A DNA stretch of 64,000 nt. Origin: AP-15 sp035570595. Lineage in GTDB: Bacteria > Pseudomonadota > Alphaproteobacteria > ATCC43930 > CGMCC-115725. This document shows positions 17,736 through 26,358 of this stretch, in pieces (within the stretch, counting starts at the first letter, position 1; each line of letters starts with the position of its first letter). The notes below the pieces were generated by a model. It did no database searches. It was given only the letters and a program-made list of their open reading frames with translations, and was not told where the DNA came from. Both the position numbers and the translations under genes were made by a program. The stretch covers positions 1-64,000 of the forward strand of contig DATMLF010000147.1 of NCBI GenBank assembly GCA_035570595.1. The letters run 5' to 3'.

Positions 17736-18416
17736 ATGGCGTTACCCAGCTGCCAGAAACTTGTTTGGCCGACCCGCGATCGGCGCGAGCGTAGCGCGCG
17801 CTGGGCGGGCCGGATGGTCTTGTTGATCGCGCTGCCGTTACTGGTCGCCGCCGGGCCGGTGATTGCCGCGCCGACCGGCGACAGCGACCCAAAGGCCGCC
17901 GCGTTTATGAACCAGTTGTGGTCGCGCGCGCTGGAGCTCCTCAACAAAAAGGCGCCGGCCGCCGAACGGCAAGCCCGGTTCCGCGAGCTGTTCCACGATG
18001 ATTTCGACTCGCCAGGCATTGCCCGCTTTGTCCTCGGCCGCTATTGGCGGACCGCCAGCCCCGAGGAGCAAAAGGAATTCCTGAAGCTGTTCGAAGACTA
18101 CGTCGTTTACGTCTACACCGCGCGCCTTTCCGATTTTCAGGGGGAAGAGTTCAAGATCAACAGCGCGCGCTCGGACGAGGGTTCGGTGATTGTCTCGACG
18201 GACGTGCTCACGCCCGGGGCGCCGACGCCGCTCAAGGTGGATTGGCGGCTCGTCAACGACGACGGCGTCTATAAAATCTCCGACGTGATCGTCGAGGGCG
18301 TGAGCATGCTGGTGACCCAGCGCTCCGAATTCGCCTCGATCATCCAGCGCCACGGCGGACAGGTCCAGGGTCTGTTGGACCTGATGCGGGAAAAGACCGC
18401 GAGCACGACTCAGTAA
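17736..18416 (+). CDS. MlaC/Ttg2D-family phospholipid-binding periplasmic protein
   Basis: A 226-residue protein. The ATG at 17736 follows AAGGGGGCGG; the longer upstream frame is not supported. A hydrophobic signal segment (MVLLIALPLLVAAGPVIAA) ends near residue 50. The mature protein matches the MlaC family (helical, FVLGRYWRTASPEEQKEFLKLFEDYVVYVYTAR region, then beta strands VDWRLVNDDGVYKISDVIVEGVSM). MlaC carries phospholipids between the outer membrane and the MlaFEDB complex, but no other mla genes are adjacent. HpnM-type hopanoid-associated paralogs share this fold. Confidence 0.88.
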   Translation: MALPSCQKLVWPTRDRRERSARWAGRMVLLIALPLLVAAGPVIAAPTGDSDPKAAAFMNQLWSRALELLNKKAPAAERQARFRELFHDDFDSPGIARFVLGRYWRTASPEEQKEFLKLFEDYVVYVYTARLSDFQGEEFKINSARSDEGSVIVSTDVLTPGAPTPLKVDWRLVNDDGVYKISDVIVEGVSMLVTQRSEFASIIQRHGGQVQGLLDLMREKTASTTQ

Positions 18417-18492
18417 CCCGGCCCGGCTTGGGCGCGGCGCATCGCCCTTGCCTCGCGGCGGTGGGCGGGACCCCTCGCCGCCGCGCACCCGT

Positions 18493-19671
18493 TTACCCGC
18501 GCAGGCTCGGCGCATAGCCCTTGCGCGGGTACTCCTCCCAATACTGGCGAAAGCCGTGCGCGGTTGTCTCCTGGTGGGGGTGGGCGCGCAGTTTGGCGAC
18601 ATCGAGGTCGATGCCGAGCCCGGGGGCGGTCGGCAGCTCGACCCACCCGTCCGCTACCGCCAGCGACTGGGTGGCGATGTCACGGCACAAATCCTGAAAA
18701 TTGACGAAATACTCGGCGATCCGAAAATTGGGGATCACCGCCGACAGGTGCACGGTCGCCGCAAGCCCGACGAGCGTGCTGTTGTAGTTGTGCGGCGCCA
18801 TGACGACCGCCTGCGGCTGCGCCATTGCAGCAATGTCGAGCATCGCGGTAATGCCGCCGACGACGCAGATGTCGGGGTTCAGAATATCGGCCGCGCGCTT
18901 GGCGAGGCATTCGAAAAACGCTTCCTTCGTGTAGAGCGCCTCGCCGGTGACAATCGGGACCGGCACCGCGCGGCGCACCTCGGCGACGAGGTCGATGTTT
19001 TCGGCGAGGCAGGGCTCCTCGTACCAGTCGACGCCGAGCTCGGCGAGGCGGTGGCCGATGCGGATCGCGTGCGCCGGCGCGAAACGGCGGTGCGCCTCGA
19101 TCAGCAATTCGAAATCGGGGCCGAGCGCCTCACGCATCGCGCGGACATGGTCGATCGCGAAATCCTCGTCGCGGCGGTCGACAAAGGTGCGCCACGGCCC
19201 CGGGAACGGGTCGAACTTGGCGGCGCTGAAGCCCATCGCCTTGACCTTCAGCCCGCATTCGACGCGCTCGTCGATCGTGGCGCCGCGCGCCCAACCGTTG
19301 GCGTAGACGCGGATGCGCTCGCGCGAGGCGCCGCCGATCAGGTTGTAGACCGGCAGGCCGGCGCGCTTGCCGAGCAGGTCCCACGAGGCGATCTCGATGG
19401 CGCTCCACGCCGACAGCAGCTCCGGCGAGCCCCGCTTGATCGCGAAATCCTCAAAGATGATTTGGGCGGTATGGCGGATGTTGAACGCGCTGCGCCCGAC
19501 GACGTGCGGCGCCATCGTGCGGATGCATTCGGCGACCACGCTCTCCTTGCCGTGCGTGACATAGGCCTCGCCCCAGCCGTGCTGGCCGTCCTCGGTCTCG
19601 ACCCGGCAGAACAGCAGGTCCTTCGAGCTGCCGGTGCCGAGGATAAAGCTCTCGATGCGGGCGATTTTCAT
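18493..19671 (-). CDS. Enolase-superfamily enzyme (mandelate racemase/muconate lactonizing family)
   Basis: A 392-residue sugar-acid dehydratase-like enzyme starting at MKIARIESF. It has the N-terminal capping domain, then the TIM barrel with AAKFDPFPGPW (K-x-D-like), LLIEAHRRF (metal Glu and a His as in the galactonate/mannonate dehydratase subgroup), YEEPC (metal Glu), TGEALY (third metal ligand) and APHNYNS in the C-terminal part. This fits a dehydratase of an aldonic acid, but the substrate cannot be fixed. It is divergent from the Rieske gene. The track's longer frame up to 19875 lacks support. Confidence 0.88.
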   Translation of the reverse strand: MKIARIESFILGTGSSKDLLFCRVETEDGQHGWGEAYVTHGKESVVAECIRTMAPHVVGRSAFNIRHTAQIIFEDFAIKRGSPELLSAWSAIEIASWDLLGKRAGLPVYNLIGGASRERIRVYANGWARGATIDERVECGLKVKAMGFSAAKFDPFPGPWRTFVDRRDEDFAIDHVRAMREALGPDFELLIEAHRRFAPAHAIRIGHRLAELGVDWYEEPCLAENIDLVAEVRRAVPVPIVTGEALYTKEAFFECLAKRAADILNPDICVVGGITAMLDIAAMAQPQAVVMAPHNYNSTLVGLAATVHLSAVIPNFRIAEYFVNFQDLCRDIATQSLAVADGWVELPTAPGLGIDLDVAKLRAHPHQETTAHGFRQYWEEYPRKGYAPSLRG

Positions 19672-19876
19672 GGCGGGCTCTTTTCCGGTCGGCGAATTTA
19701 CGGTTGGCGTGAGGCTGCCGCACCGCCAGCGTAGCATCCGCAGCCGCGCCGGCGCCAGCGCGGGTGCCGGTGTCAGGGTCGGCGGCTGGCTGCGACCAAA
19801 CGGAACGAGCCGGAACAGCCGTTCAGCGGTTATGGTGGACCGATTGTGTTCCGGATCCGCAGTAACGGAAACCATT

Positions 19877-20545
19877 ATGTCCGATGAAGCCCGTTCCTTT
19901 CGCGACCAGGTTGGCGCCCCGGGCGGGGAGCACCAGGAGGGCCGCCGCGATTTTCTGATGCTGGTGGCGGGTGCGGTCGGCGCCGTTGCCGTCGTCGCGA
20001 CCGGCTATGCGGTCGTCGACTCGATGAGCCCCGCCGAGGACGTGCTGGCCGCCGGCGGCCCGGTCGACGTCGACCTGAGCAAGGTGGCGCCTGGGCAGCA
20101 GGTCGTCGTCCAGTGGCGCGGTAAGCCGATTTTTGTCGTCGACCGGACCCCGGCGCTGCTCAAGGAGCTGCAGGACCCGAAGCTGGTTGGCCGGCTCAGC
20201 GACCCGAACTCCGACAACAACCAGCAGCCGCCCTATGCCGACAACTGGCACCGCTCGATCAACCCCCAATATGCGATCCTGGTCGGGGTGTGCACGCATC
20301 TTGGCTGCATCCCGCTGTTCTTTCCCAAACCCGATCCGAGCAATCCCGCGCCCGATTGGCTCGGCGGCTATTTCTGCCCGTGTCACGGGTCGAAATACGA
20401 TTTGGCAGGCCGGGTCTTCGCGGGTGTGCCGGCCCCTTACAACCTGCCGGTGCCGCCCTACCATTTCCCCGACAAAAAAACGCTCCGGATCGGCGAGAAC
20501 CCGCCCAACCAGACCTGGGACTTCGGCTCGATCGTACAGATCTGA
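19877..20545 (+). CDS. petA: Rieske [2Fe-2S] subunit of ubiquinol-cytochrome c reductase
   Basis: A 222-residue Rieske protein. The N-terminus has a twin-arginine motif (RRDFLMLVAGAVGAVAVV) that doubles as a TM anchor. The cluster-binding motifs are CTHLGC and CPCHGS, followed by the Pro loop (NLPVPPYHF). Between the first strands and CTHLGC there is an insert (about 85-125, including QQPPYADNWHRS) resembling that of beta/gammaproteobacterial PetA rather than the compact form. No cytochrome b or c1 gene is next to it, which is unusual for petA. The ATG at 19877 is chosen over the long upstream frame. Confidence 0.92.
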   Translation: MSDEARSFRDQVGAPGGEHQEGRRDFLMLVAGAVGAVAVVATGYAVVDSMSPAEDVLAAGGPVDVDLSKVAPGQQVVVQWRGKPIFVVDRTPALLKELQDPKLVGRLSDPNSDNNQQPPYADNWHRSINPQYAILVGVCTHLGCIPLFFPKPDPSNPAPDWLGGYFCPCHGSKYDLAGRVFAGVPAPYNLPVPPYHFPDKKTLRIGENPPNQTWDFGSIVQI

Positions 20546-20574
20546 GCCGCGCGTGGCCGGGACGGTCTACAGAG

Positions 20575-21501
20575 TTAGCTGCGGCTGCAGGCGCCGCCGC
20601 CGAGCACGCAGAACTTGGCGCAGTGCGGGTGGTTGAGCGCCACCGGGCCGCTTGCCGCGGCGAGGCTCGCGCCGAGCTCGAAGCGCTCGTCATAGGGCAG
20701 GAGGGTGCAGGCGAGGACGGCGGGGCGTGCCGCCCCCTTGCGTTTCACGACCATGCGCGCCGACCCGCACATGACGCTTTGGGGCGACTTGCCGAGAATA
20801 CCCCAGCACGCCTCGGTGATCTCCGGCACTTCGGCGGCCTGGTCCATCTCGGGAAACACCATCAGCCGCACCGGGTCGGCGGCGTCGATCGCGACGCCAA
20901 GCTCGGCGAAGAGCCGAGCGAAGCCGGCGCGGATTTCGGTTTCCGACTCGCCGGACAGCCGGCGGCTCGCGACGTGCAGCGAGAACCCGTTGCGGGCGAG
21001 CCAGCACAGCCCGTCGATCGTCGGCTTCCAGCTGCGCCGGCCCCGCTCCGCCTCGTGGACGGCGGGGCCGTAATGGTCGATCGACACGCGGATCGTCAGC
21101 CGCTCCCCGTAGCGCTCGTTGAGCTGCCGCAACGCGGTCCTGCATTTGGCCATCGGCTTCATTGCGTTGGTCAGCACCAGCGCGTCAAAACCCCGCGACA
21201 GAGCGTCGTCGAGCATTGCCGGCAGCTCGGCGTTCATGAACGGCTCGCCGCCGGTAAAGCCGATCAGTCTCGTCGGCAGCCCGCCCTCGGCGACCTCGTC
21301 GAGGAATCCGCCCACTTCAGAAGCTGACAAATAGGCCAATCGGTCGTTTTTCGGCGACGATTCAATGTAGCAGTGGCCGCAGGTCAGGTTGCACAACGTG
21401 CCGGTGTTGAACCACACCGTCTCCAGCGCCTTTAGCGCGACCTGAGCCCGCCGCTCGCCTGTGGCGGTCAAAAACGGGTCCTCGAACTTGCGCAGCTCCA
21501 C
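20575..21501 (-). CDS. Radical SAM enzyme with C-terminal Cys cluster (SPASM-like)
   Basis: A 308-residue radical SAM protein. The CNLTCGHCY motif binds the [4Fe-4S]-AdoMet cluster near residue 37. TGGEPFM follows, and additional Cys occur in the C-terminal third (SVMCGSARM, LACTLLPYDE, HCAKFCVLGGGAC), suggesting an auxiliary cluster. The substrate is unknown. It is encoded on the same strand as the glycine-zipper secreted protein located 89 bp upstream, and converges on the Rieske gene. Confidence 0.88.
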   Translation of the reverse strand: MELRKFEDPFLTATGERRAQVALKALETVWFNTGTLCNLTCGHCYIESSPKNDRLAYLSASEVGGFLDEVAEGGLPTRLIGFTGGEPFMNAELPAMLDDALSRGFDALVLTNAMKPMAKCRTALRQLNERYGERLTIRVSIDHYGPAVHEAERGRRSWKPTIDGLCWLARNGFSLHVASRRLSGESETEIRAGFARLFAELGVAIDAADPVRLMVFPEMDQAAEVPEITEACWGILGKSPQSVMCGSARMVVKRKGAARPAVLACTLLPYDERFELGASLAAASGPVALNHPHCAKFCVLGGGACSRS

Positions 21502-21590
21502 GGCGAGCCTACGACGGACAGTGTCCGATCGCGTCAGCTTAATGCCAAGCCGCCGGCTCGGCGACCCGTTTCTCCGCCCAGATCATCCGG

Positions 21591-21896
21591 TCAACGGCCG
21601 TAATTGGACCCGCCGTCGTAATTGGACCCGCGATGGTCGTAACTGGACCCGTTGCGGTCGTAATTGCTTGAACCCATCTGGTCTTGACGGGTGCGCTCCC
21701 GCGCGTGTTTGGCGGCTTCGTGATGACCGATGACGCAGCCGGCACCGGCCCCTAGGAGCCCGTGATGGCCGGCGAAATGTCCCGCGACACCGCCGATGAC
21801 GGCGCCCTTCAGGCAGCCGGCGGCATGTGCCGGCGCGGCCGCGAGACCGGCCGCAAACAATACGCCTGCGGCAGCCGAGATCAGCGTGCGGTTCAT
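21591..21896 (-). CDS. Small secreted glycine-zipper protein with Asn/Tyr/Gly-rich tail
   Basis: A 101-residue protein with signal peptide (LISAAAGVLFAAGLAAAPAHA). The middle is a short glycine zipper (GCLKGAVIGGVAGHFAGHHG, GAGAGCVIGHH) with two Cys. The tail has four imperfect repeats of the type SNYD-x-GS encoded by a DNA repeat at about 21595-21675. Of two in-frame ATGs (21902 and 21896) the inner one has the better spacing to GGAG. Similar small proteins are common in alphaproteobacterial envelopes; no function is established. Confidence 0.75.
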   Translation of the reverse strand: MNRTLISAAAGVLFAAGLAAAPAHAAGCLKGAVIGGVAGHFAGHHGLLGAGAGCVIGHHEAAKHARERTRQDQMGSSNYDRNGSSYDHRGSNYDGGSNYGR

Positions 21897-22108
21897 GGGC
21901 ATTCTCCATTCAGTTTAGCGGTTGGGTCGTCCCCTGCTAAACATCGTGGTCGCGGAAAAGGTTCGAGCAGGACCCGACATCGTTCTACCGTATGGCGCAA
22001 GCTGCCCCTTCGGCGCCCCGCAACCCCGCTTCCGGAATTGCGATTGACGGTGGTGCTCACCATGTTTTCTAGTTCCGGCGGTTGCCGGGGAACGAGACAG
22101 AACAGGAA

Positions 22109-23362
22109 ATGGAGCACCCGATCCCGCGTCACATCCGGCTCACCTCGCATCCGGCGAGCGCGGGCCACAGCGCGCCCCCATTGCGCTGGGGGGCCGCGAC
22201 CCCCGCCGAGCGTGGCCCCGTTGTAGCGAGCCCGGCCGAGCCCGGCCGGCGCAACGCCATCGGCTCCTATTGTGGTGCCTACGGGATCTACCGCGCGCTG
22301 GCGGTGGCGACCAAGGCCCTGGCGCGGGATCACCGCCCGGACCTCACCGACACCGCGCCCGCCGCCCTGGTCGCGCCCAGCGCGCAATGGGGCGACCCGG
22401 CCAAGATCGTCTCGCTCGACCCTTGGGGTCACCTGGTCGGCGATGTTTTTGCCGCGGCGATCGCCACCGGCCTCGATGTCCGCCCGACCATCGCGGTCAC
22501 CACCGCGCGTATCGCCATGCCCGAAATCCGGGAGCTGATGGCGACCGGAAATCTTGCCCCCGACGGCGAGGTTTTGCTCGGGAACGGTGAGATCCGCGTC
22601 ACCAAGGCGGCGATCGACCCGGTCTGGCATCTGCCTGGGTTGGCGGCACGCTTTGGCGTGGCCGAGAGCGACTTGCGGCGCAGCCTCTTCGAGGAAACCG
22701 GGGGGATGTTCCCCGAGCTCGTCACCCGCCCCGACCTCGAGGTGCTGCTGCCGCCGGCCGGCGGGACGACCGTCTACCTGTTCGGCGAGCCGGAGCGGCT
22801 GGCGTCACCCGACGCGATCGTGGCGTGCCGCGTTCATGACGAGTGCAACGGGTCGGACGTGTTCGGCTCCGACATCTGCACCTGCCGACCCTACCTCGTG
22901 CACGGCATCGAAGTGTGTGTCGCGACGGCACAGCAGGGCGGGGTCGGCATCATCGTCTACAACCGCAAGGAAGGCAGGGCGCTCGGCGAGGTCACCAAAT
23001 TCCTCGTCTACAACGCGCGCAAGCGGCAGCCCGGTGGCGACCGCGCCGACACCTATTTCCGCCGCACCGAATGCGTCGCCGGGGTGCAGGACCTGCGCTT
23101 TCAGGAATTGATGCCTGATGTCTTGCATTGGCTCGGCGTGCGCCGCATCGACCGCTGGGTGTCGATGTCGAACATGAAGCGGGCGGCGCTCGAAGCCCAA
23201 GGGATCGCGATCGTCGAGCAGGTGGCGATCCCGGAACGGCTGGTGCCGGCCGACGCTTCGGTCGAGATCGCGGCCAAAAAGGCGGCCGGGTATTTCGCCC
23301 CGGCGGGCATGCCGGACACATCGGCATTGCACGGCGTAAAGGGTCGTGCCCTCGGCGAGTGA
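22109..23362 (+). CDS. URC1-type GTP cyclohydrolase II homolog (uracil catabolism)
   Basis: A 417-residue protein. The C-terminal half is a GTP cyclohydrolase II domain with the zinc site DECNGSDVFGSDICTC (C-x10-C-x-C) and the active region YNRKEGRALGEV. About 200 N-terminal residues, not present in riboflavin RibA, are typical of the URC1 group. Its neighbour 23346-24554 is a URC4/DUF1688 protein, the known partner in the non-reductive uracil-degradation pathway first described in yeast. The start at 22109 is taken behind AGGAA; a TTG at 22082 is in frame. The frames overlap by 17 bp. Confidence 0.9.
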   Translation: MEHPIPRHIRLTSHPASAGHSAPPLRWGAATPAERGPVVASPAEPGRRNAIGSYCGAYGIYRALAVATKALARDHRPDLTDTAPAALVAPSAQWGDPAKIVSLDPWGHLVGDVFAAAIATGLDVRPTIAVTTARIAMPEIRELMATGNLAPDGEVLLGNGEIRVTKAAIDPVWHLPGLAARFGVAESDLRRSLFEETGGMFPELVTRPDLEVLLPPAGGTTVYLFGEPERLASPDAIVACRVHDECNGSDVFGSDICTCRPYLVHGIEVCVATAQQGGVGIIVYNRKEGRALGEVTKFLVYNARKRQPGGDRADTYFRRTECVAGVQDLRFQELMPDVLHWLGVRRIDRWVSMSNMKRAALEAQGIAIVEQVAIPERLVPADASVEIAAKKAAGYFAPAGMPDTSALHGVKGRALGE

Positions 23363-24554
23363 CGGCGCGGCGGGTGCCGTGGCGCTGCTCCGCGCCGCGG
23401 CGGTGCGCGAGCGCTGCGAGATCGTGTTCGCCGCTGCCGAACAGGGGGAGACACCGCATTTCCGGCTTGACCTGGGTCGCCTTGGCGAGGTCGCCGACCG
23501 CGTTGCCGCCGTCACGCGCCGCCGCTATCCCAATCTTGCCGTCCCGCCGCACAGCCGCTGGCGCCACTTCTCGGTGGGCGGGATCGAACGCGCCGCGCTC
23601 GTTGCCGCCGACGCCGACAAGGACGAGCGGGCGCGGGCGCGGATCGATCTCGCGGTCGTGTCGGTGCTGCTCGACGCCGGGACCGGCCAGGGGTGGCGCT
23701 ACCATGAGGCCGAAACCGGCCAGCGGTGGGGCCGCTCGGAAGGGCTGGCGGTGGCGAGCCTGCGGGCGATGCAGCGGGGTCTGTTCTCCGCCGACCCGAC
23801 AAACCCGTGGCGCGCCGACGCGGCGGCGCTGGCGCGGATCACGCCCGAAGGTCTCGCCAGCGCGTTTCAGCATGGCCCCGGCAATGAAATTGTCGGGCTC
23901 GAAGGCCGCGCCCGATTGCTGCGCCGGCTGGGCGAGGTTTGCGCCGCCGACCCCGCTCGGTTTGGCGCGCCGGCGCGGCCTGGCGGGCTCTACGATCACT
24001 GGCGGGCCGAGGGCGGCGTCACCGCGCCCGAAATCCTCGCCACGTTGCTTCGGGCATTGGGTCCGGTGTGGCCGGCGCGGATCAGCTGGGGCGGCGTCTC
24101 GCTCGGCGACTGCGGGCGCCACCGGTCGGTGCCGGGCGACGGTTTCGTGCCGTTTCACAAGCTCTCGCAATGGCTTGCGTATTCTTTGATCGAGCCGCTT
24201 GAAGCGGGCGGCGTCCGCGTCACCCGCCGCGACGGGCTGACCGGGCTCGCCGAGTACCGTAACGGCGGGCTCTTTCTCGATTGCGGCGTGATCATGGCTC
24301 GCGACCCGGGGCTCCTGTCGCGCCCGCTCGACGGGGCGAGCGAGCCGGTTGTCGAGTGGCGGGCCCTCACGGTCGCGCTGCTCGACCGGCTGGCACCCGA
24401 GGTCCGCGCCCGGCTCCGCAAGAGCGCCACGGAGTTCCCGCTCGCATGCATGCTTGAAGGCGGCAGCTGGGCGGCCGGGCGCGAGGTCGCCTTCGACCGC
24501 CGGCCCGACGGCCGCGCGCCGATAAACGTCGTCAGCGACGGCACCTTGTTCTAA
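23346..24554 (+). CDS. URC4/urg3 family protein (DUF1688)
   Basis: A 402-residue protein from a GTG start that overlaps URC1 by 17 bp. Family blocks are VPPHSRWRHFSVGG, GTGQGWRYHEAETG, ARISWGGVSLGDCGRH, FVPFHKLSQWLAYSLIEPLE and a C-terminal VVSDGTLF. The DUF1688/URC4 family is required for uracil catabolism in yeasts, but its chemical step is not defined. In bacteria it usually stands beside URC1 and often a uracil phosphoribosyltransferase; no such gene is seen here. Confidence 0.9.
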   Translation: MPSASDGAAGAVALLRAAAVRERCEIVFAAAEQGETPHFRLDLGRLGEVADRVAAVTRRRYPNLAVPPHSRWRHFSVGGIERAALVAADADKDERARARIDLAVVSVLLDAGTGQGWRYHEAETGQRWGRSEGLAVASLRAMQRGLFSADPTNPWRADAAALARITPEGLASAFQHGPGNEIVGLEGRARLLRRLGEVCAADPARFGAPARPGGLYDHWRAEGGVTAPEILATLLRALGPVWPARISWGGVSLGDCGRHRSVPGDGFVPFHKLSQWLAYSLIEPLEAGGVRVTRRDGLTGLAEYRNGGLFLDCGVIMARDPGLLSRPLDGASEPVVEWRALTVALLDRLAPEVRARLRKSATEFPLACMLEGGSWAAGREVAFDRRPDGRAPINVVSDGTLF

Positions 24555-24887
24555 ACGTGCCAACGCCCCGGTCCACGCATGTTCCGCCGCCGCCTGCTGG
24601 CGTCTTCCAGATAGCCGGAAAGGGCCGGCCCGAGCGCGGTGCACAGCATGCGCGCGCCGCATGCGAAAGCTTCGCATCGAAGGACGGTGGTCGTCGAACG
24701 CCGCACATTTGCCAGCGACCGATCGCTCTGGGGGACGAACTTGAAGCCGCCGAGTTGCCGATTGCGGATTTGGCCCACAACACAGATTCTGCTCGCGTCG
24801 GTCGTAAAGCGCAGAATTCTCGCGCGCTCGGTAGCGATAGCGTTCTTTCCGCGCGTGGCTCGGCCCCTCACCCCGGCCGAGAAGTTA
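24555..24887. other. Intergenic stretch without a supported gene
   Basis: This 333 bp stretch lies between convergent URC4 and GarR-type genes. Both strands carry open frames reaching through it, but neither shows a ribosome site, recognisable domain or the residue composition of the neighbours. I see no terminator with a T-run. Confidence 0.5.
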
Positions 24888-25772
24888 TCAGCCCTTCGCG
24901 ACCTGGTGATGGGCGAGGTGCTCGAGGACGCGCACCAGCCCCGAGTGATCCCACCCCTTGCCGCCAAGTGCCGCGGCGGCGTTGAACAATTCCTGCGTCG
25001 TCGCGGTGTTGGGCAACGACATGCTCAATGCCCGCGCCCCCTGCAGGGCCAGGCTCAAGTCCTTTTGGTGCAGCTCGATGCGAAAGCCGGGGTCGAAGGC
25101 GCGCTTGATCATGCGCTCGCCATGGATTTCGAGGATCCGCGAGGAGGCGAAGCCGCCCATCAGCGCCTGCCTGACCTTGGCCGGGTCGGCCCCGGCCTTG
25201 GATGCGAACACCAACGCCTCGCCGACCGCCTCGATCGTCAGCGCGACGATGATCTGGTTGGCGACCTTGGTCGTCTGCCCGGCGCCGACCTCGCCGACCA
25301 GGGTGATGTTCTTGCCCATCAGGTCGAACAATGGCTTGACCTTGGCGAAATCGCCCTCGGAGCCGCCGACCATGATCGTCAACGACGCCGCCTTGGCGCC
25401 GACCTCGCCGCCGGAGACCGGCGCATCGACGTAGCCGCAGCCTTTTTTGGCGATCTCGGCCGCGAATTCCTTGGTCTCGATCGGTGAGATCGAGCTCATG
25501 TCGACGACGGTCTTGCCCGGCGCCAGCCCCTCGGCGACCCCGCCCGAGTCGAACAGCACGCTCTTTACATCGGGCGTGTCCGGCACCATTAGGATCACGA
25601 CCTCGGCGCGCGCGGCGATCTCCTTCAACGTATCGCACACCGTGGCGCCGGCCTCGCGCACATCCGCCGGCAAGCGGCGTTTGCCAAAGACGAACAATTC
25701 GTGGCCGCCCTTGACCAAGTTGAGGGCCATCGGGTGCCCCATGATGCCGAGCCCGACAAAACCGATCTTCAT
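24888..25772 (-). CDS. NAD(P)-dependent beta-hydroxyacid dehydrogenase (tartronate semialdehyde reductase-like)
   Basis: A 294-residue member of the 3-hydroxyisobutyrate dehydrogenase/GarR family. It has the N-terminal Rossmann motif GFVGLGIMGHPMALNL, the substrate-binding DAPVSGGEVGA, the catalytic Lys in GAGQTTKVANQ (K in TKVANQ), and the C-terminal FRIELHQKDLSLAL. Enzymes of this family reduce tartronate semialdehyde to glycerate or oxidise 3-hydroxyisobutyrate; the sequence alone does not decide. No glyoxylate carboligase gene is adjacent. Confidence 0.92.
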   Translation of the reverse strand: MKIGFVGLGIMGHPMALNLVKGGHELFVFGKRRLPADVREAGATVCDTLKEIAARAEVVILMVPDTPDVKSVLFDSGGVAEGLAPGKTVVDMSSISPIETKEFAAEIAKKGCGYVDAPVSGGEVGAKAASLTIMVGGSEGDFAKVKPLFDLMGKNITLVGEVGAGQTTKVANQIIVALTIEAVGEALVFASKAGADPAKVRQALMGGFASSRILEIHGERMIKRAFDPGFRIELHQKDLSLALQGARALSMSLPNTATTQELFNAAAALGGKGWDHSGLVRVLEHLAHHQVAKG

Positions 25773-25906
25773 GACCCCTCCTGCCCGAATCGAAGAACCG
25801 CGCTCGCCGCACAGTGCCCCAGCTCAGCCCGAGCGCTCAAGCGCCGCGCACGCCTCGACCGCATTCGCTGTGCTAGGATGCGGAAGCCAGGATTGGAGGC
25901 GCGGCA

Positions 25907-26350
25907 ATGGCCCGCAACGCCGTCGATTACGAGGAAGATTTCTACGCCTGGACCGTCGACCAGGCGCGGCTGTTGCGCGCCGGCGAGTTGTCCACGATCG
26001 ACGCCGCCAACCTTGCCGAGGAGATCGAGAGCATGGGGCGCAGCGATCGGCGAGAATTGCAGAGCCGACTCGCCGGGCTGACGATGCACTTGTTGAAATG
26101 GCGGTTCCAACCCTCGGCAAGGTCGCGGAGCTGGTCGGCGACGATCGAGGAACAGCGGCTGCAGATCGAGCAGGTTTTCGCCGAGTCGCCCAGCCTGCGG
26201 CCGCTCGCCGCCGGCATGTTGCAGCAAGCCTATCCGATCGCCCGCGCACGTGCCATCGCCGAGACCGGTCTTGCCGATGACCTGTTACCCACCCTTTGCC
26301 CTTTTGCTGTCGACGAAATGTTGTCGCGCTCGTTTCTGCCGCAGCCGTAG
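25907..26350 (+). CDS. DUF29 domain protein
   Basis: A 147-residue protein consisting of a DUF29 domain: YEEDFYAWTVDQARLLRAGEL, NLAEEIESMGRSDRRELQSRL, LTMHLLKWRFQP, then a helical C-terminal half. DUF29 proteins occur in multiple copies in cyanobacteria and alphaproteobacteria and have no known function. It begins 134 bp beyond the start of the divergent GarR-type gene and ends 8 bp before the end of the convergent hydrolase. Confidence 0.88.
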   Translation: MARNAVDYEEDFYAWTVDQARLLRAGELSTIDAANLAEEIESMGRSDRRELQSRLAGLTMHLLKWRFQPSARSRSWSATIEEQRLQIEQVFAESPSLRPLAAGMLQQAYPIARARAIAETGLADDLLPTLCPFAVDEMLSRSFLPQP

Positions 26351-26358
26351 GGGGCCGC

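Noticed and set aside
21591..21902. Glycine-zipper protein as a RiPP precursor
   Set aside because: It has a Sec signal peptide and a common envelope-protein pattern; kept only as a low-confidence association.
22044..22072. TTGACG box with a 17-bp spacer before URC1
   Set aside because: The -10 candidate TTCTAG matches poorly; GC-rich alphaproteobacterial promoters need experimental start sites.
24551..24967. Minus-strand frame in the URC4/GarR gap
   Set aside because: No ribosome site or family match; composition differs from real neighbours.
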